From the NCBI GenBank assembly GCA_905221605.1, contig CAJNDS010002221.1, forward strand, positions 1 to 52,500: 52,500 bases of DNA. The letters are read 5' to 3'. The position numbers and the translations under genes are program-made. Each line of letters begins with the position of its first letter. Position 1 is the first letter of the stretch. This document shows positions 9,718-18,647 of the stretch, one piece after another. The notes beneath the pieces are model-generated. The model saw only the letters and a program-made list of their open reading frames with translations, had not been told where the DNA came from and searched no databases. The stretch is from Symbiodinium natans. Taxonomy: Eukaryota; Sar; Dinophyceae; Suessiales; Symbiodiniaceae.

Positions 9718-9795
9718 GTTAGTAGGGAATGTTGGGAATGAGGTACCCTATATAATCCCTTGGGGGCATATATTCCCCTTATTCCCTGCTAACAG
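9718..9795. mobile_element. 78-nt intron coinciding with a TIR element (introner-like)
   Basis: The interval begins GTTAGTAGGGAAT (9718-9730) and ends with its inverted copy ATTCCCTGCTAAC (9781-9793) plus AG, one mismatch in 13. The left terminus supplies the GT donor. Phase is preserved on removal. The A/T-rich interior contrasts with the flanking exons. This looks like a MITE-derived intron. Confidence 0.6.
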
Positions 9796-10390
9796 TCAGG
9801 ATCTGCCAGAGTGGGCGGTCATGGACCGCCGGATCGAGGCCTACTCGCGCATCTGGACCCGGATCCGCACCTGCCAAGTCCATGCAACTGCTGCCTCCAG
9901 TGACGCGTACACCCCGCCCAGCCCCGCACGCCACGTGAGATGGGTCAGGAAGGACAACGAATGGCACTTCCAGTGCCAGGTGGATGTGCTTCTATCTCCC
10001 TGTTCCTGGGTCCGACAGGGAGACCTTGCTGTGGTTCGACTGGAGAGGGAGGAGAAGGTGGTGGATCTTCGTGGAACGGTTCTGCAGGCCAAGCCTTACC
10101 CGAAAGCGCGCGACAGGGACGACTCGTCTGCTGAGAAGACCTTCAATGTCCAGGTAGAGCTCTGCGAGAATTCCCAGACTTTGCGAGAGGAGCTCGCAAT
10201 CTTCGTCGATGCTGTCGCCGCTCCTGGGCTTTACTTCATATCTGTCCAAGGCAACGAGAAGAAGAGCATCCAGATGCTCGAAACCATTCCGGCAAGCCCT
10301 CCGCTGCAGAACATGCGACTTACAGTGCCACGCACCTCACAGCAGCAGAAGCGAGAGCTGGAGATGAGGCCACTGATGACGCCCGAGCAG
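9796..10390 (+). CDS. Pre-helicase domain of HELZ2-like protein
   Basis: Reads QDLPEWAVMDRRIEAYSRIW, then a beta-rich stretch (NEWHFQCQVDVL, WVRQGDLAVVRLE, KTFNVQVELCE) like the accessory barrel N-terminal to UPF1/HELZ-type helicase cores. The YxRIW motif before that barrel resembles the region between RNB and helicase in HELZ2 as I remember it. The exon ends LMTPEQ at a GT donor (10391). A 77-nt GT-AG intron follows, with CAGGTG at both junctions. Confidence 0.75.
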
Positions 10391-10467
10391 GTGCGGGACC
10401 TACAGTAGGTGGGATGTTTCATGTGCCTTTCCACCTGGGGCTTGAAGCTGCAAAGTGAGATCTTCAG

Positions 10468-10517
10468 GTGAAGCTTCTTCAGCAGAACCCGGACTACCCG
10501 ATGCGGAAGGACTCGAG
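10468..10517 (+). CDS. Short linker exon before the helicase core
   Basis: After an AG at 10466-10467 it reads VKLLQQNPDYPMRKDSS. The next exon (LNEQQ) can be joined in frame through a 5-bp direct repeat CGAGC at 10514 and 10611, but no standard donor/acceptor pair fits exactly, so the 3' boundary is provisional. Confidence 0.5.
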
Positions 10518-10614
10518 CAGCAAGTAGCGCAGAGCTGACTGTTGATAGTGGAGCTTGAAGAGGTCGCAATACTAGAAGTATCGTGGGCTTGTAAGCAGTT
10601 GGCAAGGACACGAG

Positions 10615-10768
10615 CCTGAATGAGCAGCAGACCATCGCACTCCAGCGTGGATTACAGCGCCCCTTCTCTATTGTGCAAGGGCCACCTGGCACCGGCAAGA
10701 CCTCCTTGCTTGTGAAGTTTGTTGTGACGGCGATGTCCGTCAAGCCTGCTGACCAGCGGCCGCAGCAG
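10615..10768 (+). CDS. SF1 helicase exon: Q motif and Walker A
   Basis: Encodes the Q-type motif LNEQQTIAL and Walker A GPPGTGKTS at about 10679-10705, followed by LLVKFVVTAMSV. It ends at a GT donor (10769). The 336-nt intron holds a CATA microsatellite, and the 7-bp word CAGGTGC sits at both junctions. UPF1-like helicases use ATP to move along RNA or DNA. Confidence 0.85.
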
Positions 10769-10909
10769 GTGCGCGCGATGGTTGCGGGCGGGGGTTTGGC
10801 AAGGGGGGGTGGTGTGGCGGGGCAGCAAGGGGGCGTGTTGCAAGGACAAGGCTTCAATGAGGCAGATGTCGGCTGTCGTACCTGTGTGTATACGTAAATT
10901 TATGAATGA

Positions 10910-10980
10910 ACATACATACACACACACATACATACATACATACATACATACATACATACATACATACATACATACATACA

Positions 10981-11012
<32 letters not shown>

Positions 11013-11044
11013 CATATATACATACACATACACACATGCATGCA
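10910..11044. repeat. (CATA)n microsatellite in helicase intron
   Basis: About 30 copies of CATA/TACA with an imperfect end, inside the intron 10769-11104. Open frames through it (HTYIHTY, CMYVCMY) are artefacts. Confidence 0.95.
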
Positions 11045-11104
11045 TGATTGAACGAACTTGCGACTATTGAAGTCTGCGTAGGAGATGCTACCAACACGGC
11101 TCAG

Positions 11105-11729
11105 GTGCACCGCATTCTCGTGTGCGCACCCTCCAATCACGCAGCAGATCATCTTCTGCAGCGGCTGGTAACGGACACATCCATCCCGCCGCAGTACATC
11201 ACACGGGTGTATTCCAGATTCATCGAGGCCACGCATGGAAGCATCTACAAGGGTGGCCACATGCGAAATGAGCGCAGCTTTGACATTCAGCCCCACCTGG
11301 AGGAGCACAGCTTGCACTTCAAAGTGAGTCAAATGCCGCAACTAGCAGCCCAGACCAGGCAGAATGCTGATCAGAAGGCTGTTGACAAGGCGTACGAGGC
11401 AGCGGAGATCAGTGTATTGAGTGACAGCCGCGTGGTGATCACTACATGCTCGGTTGCATACCTCCACACTGCCTTGATCCAGGGTGAGCCACGCACTGCC
11501 GTGCGCCCAATCCAATTTCACACCGCAGTCATCGACGAAGCTGCGCAAGCGAGTGAGCCGGATGTTGTGTTGGCAGCCACCCATGCGGCTCAGCGCTTGG
11601 TTGTCGTTGGGGACCACCAGCAGCTCGGGCCGGTGATAACGCAGAGGAACCTCTGTGCGGCGTATCTCAGTGCTTTGGAGGTACCCTTCTTGGAGAGGAT
11701 GTTGAAGGATCCTGTGCGCCTGAGGTCCA
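11105..11729 (+). CDS. SF1 helicase exon: motifs Ia, II and III
   Basis: Motif Ia is VHRILVCAPSNHAADHLL, typical of the UPF1 family. Motif II is VIDEAAQASEPD (about 11528-11563), a DEAA Walker B. Motif III is VVVGDHQQLGPV (about 11600-11640). The exon ends at a GT donor (11730) with one base left over, and joining to 11904 gives SSVMLNVQHRMHP. The 174-nt intron carries GA and TA microsatellites. Confidence 0.88.
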
Positions 11730-11783
11730 GTGTCTGGGTTGCACGCTGTTGCATGCAATGAAAATTGAGTTACTATAGCAGTA

Positions 11784-11834
11784 AGAGAGAGAGGGAGAGA
11801 GAGAGAGAGAGAGAGAGATATATATATATATATG
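11784..11834. repeat. (GA)n(TA)n microsatellite in intron
   Basis: A GA tract from about 11784 runs into a TA tract ending about 11833, within the intron 11730-11903. Confidence 0.9.
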
Positions 11835-11903
11835 TATGTAGCAAATAGTCTGGTTCCCTGACTATGGTAACTTATTGTTAAGCGTTTCTTGACAGCAACC
11901 CAG

Positions 11904-12389
11904 GTGTCATGCTGAACGTGCAGCATCGGATGCACCCGTCCATCAGGCAGTTTCCCTCCAAGCAGTTCTACGAGTCCAAGCTGATGGACCATGTCTCCAT
12001 CCCCCACCGGCCAGAGCTCCAGTGCCTCTGGCCCCAGGAGAAGGAGCACGTGCGCTTCGTCGACTGCCAGACTCCTCACTCCCTGGACCGAGCTTGCGAG
12101 GCATCTTGCGAGGGGAGGAGCTCCTTGAGAAATGCAGGGGAGGCCGAGGTGGCGGTGGAAGCGTGCGCGGCGCTCCTTCAGAGAGGCTGCAGGCCAGAGG
12201 ACGTCGCCATCATCACGCCGTACACGGCGCAGTACCAGGAGATCCGTGACAAGCTGGACCGAGCCGTTTGCGGCAAGTCCTTGATGGTGCTCGTGGGCAC
12301 GGTTCATGCGCTGCAGGGGTCCGAGCGCGAGTTCATCATCATGAGCTGTGTGCGCAGCATCTCCGACGAGGTGCAAGACATCTCCTCGG
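11904..12389 (+). CDS. SF1 helicase exon: motifs IV and V
   Basis: Motif IV region is NVQHRMHPSIRQFPS (from about 11918). Motif V region is GTVHALQGSEREFIIMSCVR (from about 12295). Between them IITPYTAQYQEIRDKL is the usual IxPY segment. The frame reaches a TGA at 12397, but the helicase continues at 12500 in another frame. A GA donor at 12390 and AG at 12498-12499 restore the frame (SSG-EAATRGDS). Confidence 0.88.
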
Positions 12390-12499
12390 GAGACTGAGCT
12401 GTTGTTAAGGAGCTCCATGATGTAAGCTTTCCGCAACAGGCCTTTTCTCTAGAAGATGCTCTGCTTTCCTTAGATTCTGGTGACGTTTCAGCATCTCAG

Positions 12500-13077
12500 G
12501 AGAGGCTGCCACGCGCGGCGACTCCATCGCGTTGCGGGAGATGTGTCTTCCAAGCCTGGGCATCGTCTCGAACCCGAAGCTCCTGAACGTGGCTTTGACC
12601 CGTGCAAAATATGGACTGCTGTGCATAGGCAATGCAGACATCTTGTGTGGAGGTTCCAAGGACTTTCAAGATTTGATCAGCAACCTCCGCAACCGCAAGT
12701 GCCTGGTGGAAAGGGAGGCCTTTGTCAAGTCCTTGCGAGGGAACCAGTGCGGAAACCGCTGGGCGAAAGCATCGCTTTCCCGAAGCCGCCCGGCGGTTCC
12801 GACCGTTCGCCCAGAGGACTCCTGCTCCAACGTGGGGGTCGGCTCCCATTCCCATGTCGGAGTCGGGGTTCGAGACGCTCTTGACGATGTGATCGACGGA
12901 TCGCAGGTGTCCAATGCCCCCAGCTCCATCTCCGTCCTCTCCGATCCGCGTGGTGGCCCGAAGTGCTTCCTACGAGGGACCCTCCTGCGCGGCGCCAGCA
13001 GCCTGATGATCCCGGTGGAGTGCTTGGAGGAGGGCAGCCGCATCTGCTCAGCCGTTCCGAGTGGGGCATGCTTGGAG
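12500..13077 (+). CDS. Helicase motif VI and start of a Hint domain
   Basis: Motif VI is NPKLLNVALTRAKYGLLCIG (from about 12571), completing the UPF1-like core, followed by a serine-rich linker. From 12964 the sequence changes to CFLRGTLLRGASSLMIPVE and LEEGSRICSA, which matches block A of Hint (hedgehog/intein) domains: nucleophilic Cys, then xxGT, then a P-V-E-x-L-x-x-G turn. Hint domains cleave the chain just before that Cys, so the helicase polypeptide could be released by autoprocessing. The exon ends at a GT donor (13078) inside a perfect hairpin. Confidence 0.85.
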
Positions 13078-13093
13078 GTGCCTCCAAGCATGC
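13066..13093. repeat. Perfect 13-bp inverted repeat over a splice donor
   Basis: GCATGCTTGGAGG (13066-13078) and CCTCCAAGCATGC (13081-13093) are exact inverse complements with a 2-bp loop. The predicted exon end (13077) and GT donor lie at the tip. Confidence 0.85.
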
Positions 13094-13236
13094 CCTCGTT
13101 TTGGAAGAACTTCCGACCCCCTAAACCCTCTACATCCACAAGCCCTACAGTGATTGGGGTTTTCGATGATAAGTAGGCTACGACGTGTCGAGCACTGAAC
13201 TTTGACCTTTCGGATCCGCCAACAAGCCCGGCCCAG

Positions 13237-13252
13237 GTGAAGAAGGTCCAGC
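13237..13252 (+). CDS. 16-nt microexon of the Hint domain
   Basis: AG at 13235-13236, then GTG AAG AAG GTC CAG and one base, then GT at 13253. Upstream phase 0 and downstream phase 1 both fit, joining as LEVKKVQRHDRETVDLV. This is where Hint folds carry a strand between blocks A and B. Such a short exon cannot be proven without RNA data, but the frame and protein continuity are exact. Confidence 0.55.
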
Positions 13253-13406
13253 GTCACTGGGTCGCCGTTTTGGAACTTCAATGAGCTAGCATATAAGGGG
13301 AGCAACACACACAGACACACACAAGCATCTTTTTCAAAGTCACACTGGTGTGAATGCGGGTCCCTTAGGTTGGTAGCTTTCTTCTTGTTCCTTACCAGCA
13401 ACCCAG

Positions 13407-13521
13407 GTCATGACCGCGAGACGGTGGACTTGGTCCGGATCGATGCTCGGATCGATGCTGCTGAGGCGTCCATCGTGGTGACGGGCACGCACCGGGTGGT
13501 CATGGAGACCGGCCCTCCCAG
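13407..13521 (+). CDS. Hint domain exon with the TxxH motif
   Basis: Reads HDRETVDLVRIDARIDAAE then ASIVVTGTHRVVMETGP. The TGTH (Thr codon 13481, His codon 13490) is the block B TxxH that activates the scissile bond in Hint proteins. The exon ends CCC AG before a GC donor at 13522. Phase matches the next exon, and AGGCC is repeated at both junctions. Confidence 0.68.
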
Positions 13522-13757
13522 GCCAGTGGGCAAAGCAAGCCAAGCGCCCCCTAATTACACCCTGAACCTCTCCCCCCCTCCCTTCCCCTGCAAAAAATCA
13601 TGAATTATGGTATTTTCAACTTCCAGCTTTATGTCCCCTTCTCACTCTCTCACCTCAAGTCTCCAGCCTTCCCAAAAACTCCCCACGAAAACTTCACACG
13701 CAAACATCCCGAAACCCTGGAACCTCAAGTCCTCGTTGCTCCAGCCGGTGTGGGCAG

Positions 13758-13788
13758 GCCCGCCAACGAGGTGAAGAAGGGCACAAAG
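13758..13788 (+). CDS. Hint domain exon (AxxLxxGD-like turn)
   Basis: After the AG at 13756-13757 it reads PANEVKKGTK, the counterpart of the AxELxxGDxV turn in Hint domains. It could end at the GT after AAG (13789), joining directly to VTLVEKF, or extend to VRITGG with a GC donor a little further on. Intron 13522-13757 is GC-AG. Confidence 0.55.
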
Positions 13789-14142
13789 GTCCGAATCACT
13801 GGAGGAGCTGCAGCTTCCGCCCCACGCTGGCACATGTGTGATTTGGGGGTGCCTTCTACATTTGGGCCCCGTTTTTGAAGGGGGGTTTAGGGTCTTCAGG
13901 GTTTACCCTCCTGTACCAGGAACCCACAGCTTGAGAGCACTCCCATTCTGCATCTAAGCATGTCCGTGCCATGTGTCTGTGTATTTCTCATCGAATCATC
14001 GAGTCATACGTACGTGCAGTCACAGGGCCACACCCCGCTGCTTCGCAAGCACTCGGCAGGAGCTCCTCGCCTTCGAAGCCCAAAGGCCCCAAGACCCAAA
14101 CCCGAAAAATGCCCCCCCCCCCCCCGCCCCCGTCCGCCTCAG

Positions 14143-14187
14143 GTCACCCTGGTGGAGAAGTTCAAGGACACCGTGGACATCTTCCAG
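14143..14187 (+). CDS. Hint domain exon
   Basis: Between AG at 14141-14142 and a GC donor at 14188 it encodes VTLVEKFKDTVDIFQ, phase 0 on both sides. It fits the V-x-x-V strand pair before the terminal strand of a Hint fold. Confidence 0.6.
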
Positions 14188-14345
14188 GCAAGCCCGGGCC
14201 AGGGATTCCAAGAGAGAGAGAGAGAGCGACTACCCCTCAGCTTGGAAAACTCCCGCCCACGAATTTTGCACCAGCTTCTAGAAGCCTCTAGGCCCCTAAC
14301 TCCTAAGCCCTGATGCGACGTGGGTGGGGGGGGGGGTTGGTTCAG

Positions 14346-14405
14346 GTGACCTTCCACCCGGATGAGCCGGTCGAGGTGGGCCTCTGTTCCGGGCTGTCTA
14401 CAGTC
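14346..14405 (+). CDS. Last recognised Hint exon
   Basis: After AG at 14344-14345 it reads VTFHPDEPVEVGLC. VDIFQ|VTFHPDEPVEV resembles the final strand of hedgehog-type Hint domains. The true end is unknown: a GT follows GAG, and the frame later runs into telomere-like DNA. No Hint C-terminal His-Asn was found, so it would be hedgehog-type rather than intein-type, if complete. Confidence 0.5.
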
Positions 14406-15200
14406 GATTTTGTGGAGGGGTGCAGGGTTGAGGACACCCTAAACCCCAAACCCTAAACCCTACACCCCAAAGCCCCAAATCCTGAGCCCTGAGCCTTAAA
14501 GATGGACGGGTAGCGTTCTTAGCCTGCCATGAGCCTGCAACCACAGGGCATGCCCGAGCAAGTAGTCTACACCCCTAGACTGTGGAATGAGTACCAGGAC
14601 TTGGGCCCACAGTGTGTAGGGTTTGGGGTTTAAGTTTCGTATCAAGACTCTCAGCAAGGAATCTTCTCGTACATAAGCGGCGAGAGAGCCCTGTAGTCCA
14701 CTAGACCCTAAACCCTCAACCCTAAACCCCTACGACCCTAAAACCTACACCCGAACGGACCGTGGCAGACGGCCTGCAAGGTTCGCTGGGGTTTAGGGAC
14801 TGGTGGTGCTCAGTTTTGTTTTTACTTATTTTTTTTTTCAGGGGTAGGGGGCCGGGGCTTTGAGGGTGTAGCATGGTTTCTTTGTCTTTGTCTTTGAGTT
14901 TGTTTTTTGTTGTTCTTCTTCTTCTTTTTCTTCTTCTTCTTCTTCTTTCGTATTCCTTTTCTTGGGGGGTTTTAGGGCTCAGGGAGGTTTATATAGGGCA
15001 AGCTGCTGTTGCGCTAGGCCGTCTCGCCATCGGCGGCCCAGATCTGGACCATGGGCCACTCTGTGCTGCTCTCAGCTCCTTTAGGATTCATGGTTGACCG
15101 TTTAGGGTGTCGGGAAGCCCCCTTACCCTGAACCCTAAACCCTAAGCCCTAAACCTTAAAACCCTAAACCCTAAACGCTAACCCCCAAAGGGAAACCCCA
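14406..15200. other. Non-coding tail with telomere-like words and (TTC)n
   Basis: Telomere-like words at about 14440-14470, 14700-14755 and 15123-15183, and a TTC-rich microsatellite at about 14910-14950. No exon recognised, although the end of the Hint gene should lie somewhere here. Confidence 0.5.
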
Positions 15201-15552
15201 TACAAGCGGGTAGGTTAAGTCGTATCTTCTTGTGTAAAGTCGCATCTCGGGCGCGTGCACACTGGGGATTCGCGAATTCCAAGATTGGTCAGAACCCACG
15301 TGCACCCGTAAGCAGAAATCTCATGCACGCTGACGAAAATGTGCTCCCCTCCCAGGCGTGCGGCGACAAGTGCGTATTTAGCACGTGTGTCGAGAACATG
15401 CGCGTGCGGCGCGTGCACATTGGGGGAAAGGCTTCAACACATGTCTCTGTGATGCAACTTTACGCGGGGTGATGTGACTTCGCTCGCAGCCACGTGTCAC
15501 TGGGGAGATGTGACTTCACACGCAAAGATGTGACTTAACCTACCCGCTTGTA
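15201..15552. mobile_element. 352-bp MITE with 21-bp perfect terminal inverted repeats
   Basis: The 21 bp at 15201-15221 (TACAAGCGGGTAGG...) and 15532-15552 are exact inverse complements. The similarity continues imperfectly inward for roughly 30 bp with repeated GTGACTT/AAGTCAC words. The outermost TA on each side fits a TA target duplication as in Tc1/mariner-type elements. No transposase frame inside, so it is non-autonomous. Confidence 0.8.
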
Positions 15553-17740
15553 GGAATGCTGCTCTCAGCTCCACAGTCTGAGAAGAATCCCGTCCCCCGT
15601 GAGAGAGCTGGGAACGGTAAATCCGAACCCCCCTTTGATAGTCTAGCCACACCCTGGAAATCCTTAACCCCCAAACTCCCAAATATGCTCCTTGTCGGCA
15701 GACTCATGACGTGCCGGCGCTGTGGTCTTTTGGGGTGTTTCAACATTATGGGGATAGGAGGCTTGTTTGGCCCAGAACCCCTGTACAATATCCTGCGCGT
15801 CGAAGTCTTAAGGCTGAAAGGAGGACCCCTAAACGCCCTAAAGTGCTTCAGGATCGTGGACGCACCCGCCGCTCCGGGATGACCCAGCGACCCAAGCAGA
15901 GGCGCGAGGGTTCACTGCCTTGCTTTTGCGATCGCGATGCTTGTGAGGTCTCACATGGCGTCGAGTTGAAACTGAATGGTTTAGGGCTTTCGCGCGGTGT
16001 GTCGCAACTCTTGCATTTTCAGTAAGTGCGACAGGGTGCAAACCGCCCGCCATGTTGAAGTGCTCAGTCTATGTAGTATCTATATAGTACTCCGAGGTAT
16101 AAAGGCTGCCGGGACCCAGCTATCATTCTCCAAAGCATGCTCAGCATGCTTCGAGCCATGTGGCCAGGGCGCAGACTCCCATTGACGAAGACGAGAAGAT
16201 GAGTATTCCGCAGACGTACGACTTCTTTGAGGATGCGCCTCCTTGAAGGCTCCATAGCTTACTTAATTTGGCGCACCGTATACGCCCTGAACCCGAAGAG
16301 CTCGTGTCAGATGAAACCTTGCGGGTGGGCATCCTACCTCCTTGCCAAAAAATAAAGTGCAATGCCGACGCTTCTGCTTGAAATGCCGCTGAGTGTGCTC
16401 TCACTCTCAGGCTCCATCGTCGAAGGTTGGCCGTGGGCCAACGTGAGCCTTCGGTGCTCGCTGAATTCGTTGACACGTATGCAATAATTCAGTTGAAGCT
16501 TGTGTGCTAGTGCGTGCACGCTGGTGCCAAACGGTTCATTGGCAGTGACGCACTGGACACTCGCAGTTTGCCTGGCACAGCGTGCCACCCCGTCGCTGAA
16601 GACCTCGTGGATCTCTCTTAAACTATCTCCTGGGACCTCAAAAGCTCAATGAAGCCCTCGCGTAGTAGACTTGGTTTGACAGTGACAGGGCTGGCACCTA
16701 CTTTTTGGCGATTTAGCCTGGAATGCAGAACTCCTGTCGAGCCACCTGCTTTGCACAGCCCCCTGAGTGACAGAAGTAATTGCTGACTTTACACCATTTC
16801 TCAAAAACCGCCAAGCCTGTCTCTTTTTCCGGAGGTGGTTACATTGAATCGTTGCGTGTCATGCAGCATACGTCTCATAAGCCATGCGAAGTATGTCGGA
16901 ATAGCTGCTGAGAGCAGCTGTGAAGCAAGCTTGGCCGGCGGAGTACTGGTTGCCTGAGGTGTGCGCTGGCAGTGACGTGGCATGGTCCGCGAGCACGCCT
17001 GCGCCACATCAGTGTTGCACCGGAGGTAGCTCCCTGAACGCAGTTCACGTCGACTAGATGGGGTACTAGATGGACACCTGGCAGCATAGTGTGATGCTCG
17101 AAGAAGGTTTTGGGTTTGGCTTGTTGATGTTGCATCTCTGCAGCAGAGATTCTGCCTGTCACAGACTCGACTTTGGCCGGAGGATGCCTAGGTGGCACGG
17201 ATACCACCCGAAGCCTGGGAGCTCTCGAAATTTCAACAGCCTTCAGTCGGTTCAAGGCATCCTGGCGATCGAGCAGAGTCTGACCTTCTCTCGCCGGCTT
17301 CGGGTGTGAGCATGCTGGTCTTCAAAGATTGGCAGTGACGCACCTCAGCTCGTGGGAAGTGAGGCGAGCCCTGGCCTGCCTGAATTGAGTGAGGGCCGGT
17401 CCTGGTTCTTCATGCTGGAATGGGATCCCCGACCGATGCGGGTTGATCAAGTCTTATGGGCCTGGAAATGACGTTTTCTAGGAGCAGCACCAAAAGATAA
17501 AATAGAGGGTCCATATCATTCCTAAACATGCCCCTAACTTAAGTACCACGAGATCTAGCTATGAGGCCGACCCAAAGTCTTTTCTAGAAGCTCGCGAGGC
17601 ATCCCAGTTTGCAAGGTTGCAGAGGCATTGAACTTGCCGCCAGCACCTTTCAACCTACTAAGAACGTCGTGGCCGACCCTGCTGCAGGAAGAAAAAGAGA
17701 GCTGCCCTAGGAATTCCGTTTTTTTGTTGGACCTGGCGTC
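15553..17740. other. No recognised gene
   Basis: Weak open frames on both strands without family resemblance. The most protein-like piece is a short frame ending at a TGA near 16246 (PIDEDEKMSIPQTYDFFEDA), which could be a last exon. Composition is mixed and free of telomeric repeat from about 16020. Confidence 0.35.
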
Positions 17741-17759
17741 AGAAGCCACGTGCCGCACG

Positions 17760-18045
17760 TCAGAGCTGGACCCTGCGTGCACCCTAGCCGCTTCATCCGC
17801 TCGCAGTGGCTCGCAGACATGCGTCGGGCAATTCTCACCACCTACAAAGAAGCTATCGCAAGCACGGAACAACACCATGGAGCCCAGCGCTTTTTGTGTG
17901 TGCATGACTCATGTTGTGACGCATGTTGTTGCAGTCCCTGTGCAAGCATCGTCATGAAAGAATTTTGCGTTCACTGGTGTTTTTGCTCGAATTTGAGATG
18001 CCCGATGTGGCATGTCACATCAGGGCTGCGGGCGACGGCGGGCTA
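17760..18045 (+). CDS. Possible exon, cysteine-rich unknown protein
   Basis: An open frame reads HPSRFIRSQWLADMRRAILT then a cysteine-rich stretch (CCDACCCSPC). The spacing is vaguely PLAC8-like, but I cannot support a family call. The opposite strand is also open. Confidence 0.22.
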
Positions 18046-18179
18046 GGGTTTCGTGTTGCTAGCTTTGCAGCTGTGAGCTGGTGACCATACCCAAGAGAAA
18101 CCTCATCTGCCAGACGAGAGTTGGGCTCCGAGCGGCTCCAAGTGTTTGGTTCTCTCCTTGCAGATTGGAGTTTGCCATG

Positions 18180-18365
18180 GGAGCAGGCTACAGTAGCAGC
18201 TTGGCAGCCAACTTTGGAGGACTTGCAAGGCCACACAGTCGTTTGCTTTGGCTTGAAGGCCGCGCTCTGCTTCAGAAGCAGCCCAAGCTCGGAACGAAGT
18301 TGCTGCAAGAAGACGTGCCCGGCATGCGCTGTGGAAAAGACAACCAGAACACCTCTGCATTATGA
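18180..18365 (+). pseudogene. Degenerate relative of the Cys/His zinc-finger repeat
   Basis: In the frame through 18234-18345, RLLWLEGRALL is followed at the right spacing by TKLLQEDVPGMRCG. The zinc-finger repeats at 3.6-4.8 kb show CCLWLxGxC and then FLHEDVPGMLCG. The LHEDVPGM-type core survives, while the CC pair, the C-x5-H and the LH histidine are lost. The simplest reading is a decayed or strongly diverged copy, not a working finger. Confidence 0.4.
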
Positions 18366-18647
18366 GACCCGAGATGCACTCAACCCGACGAGATCCCGGT
18401 GGGAGTCTTTGAAGTCTCGATCTCCTTCCTGTCCGGTCCTCAGTGTTTCCAGCAAGGATCTTTGAACCGCTGCAGCATTGTCTTTCTTAGCTGATATCTT
18501 TAGGTGGTGACGGCACTTGTCACGAAGAGAGGGGCACTTTGGCACTGCCTTGGGATCGTCCATGGCCGTCCCATGTAGTCACGCGGGCTCAAGAGTCTTT
18601 TGCGCTCGCAGTGGAGCCCACGGAGTAGGGCCCGTGGATTCGCGCCC

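Noticed and set aside
10854-11097. Open frames of HTYIHTY or CMYVCMY type on both strands
   Set aside because: They come from the (CATA)n microsatellite in an intron.
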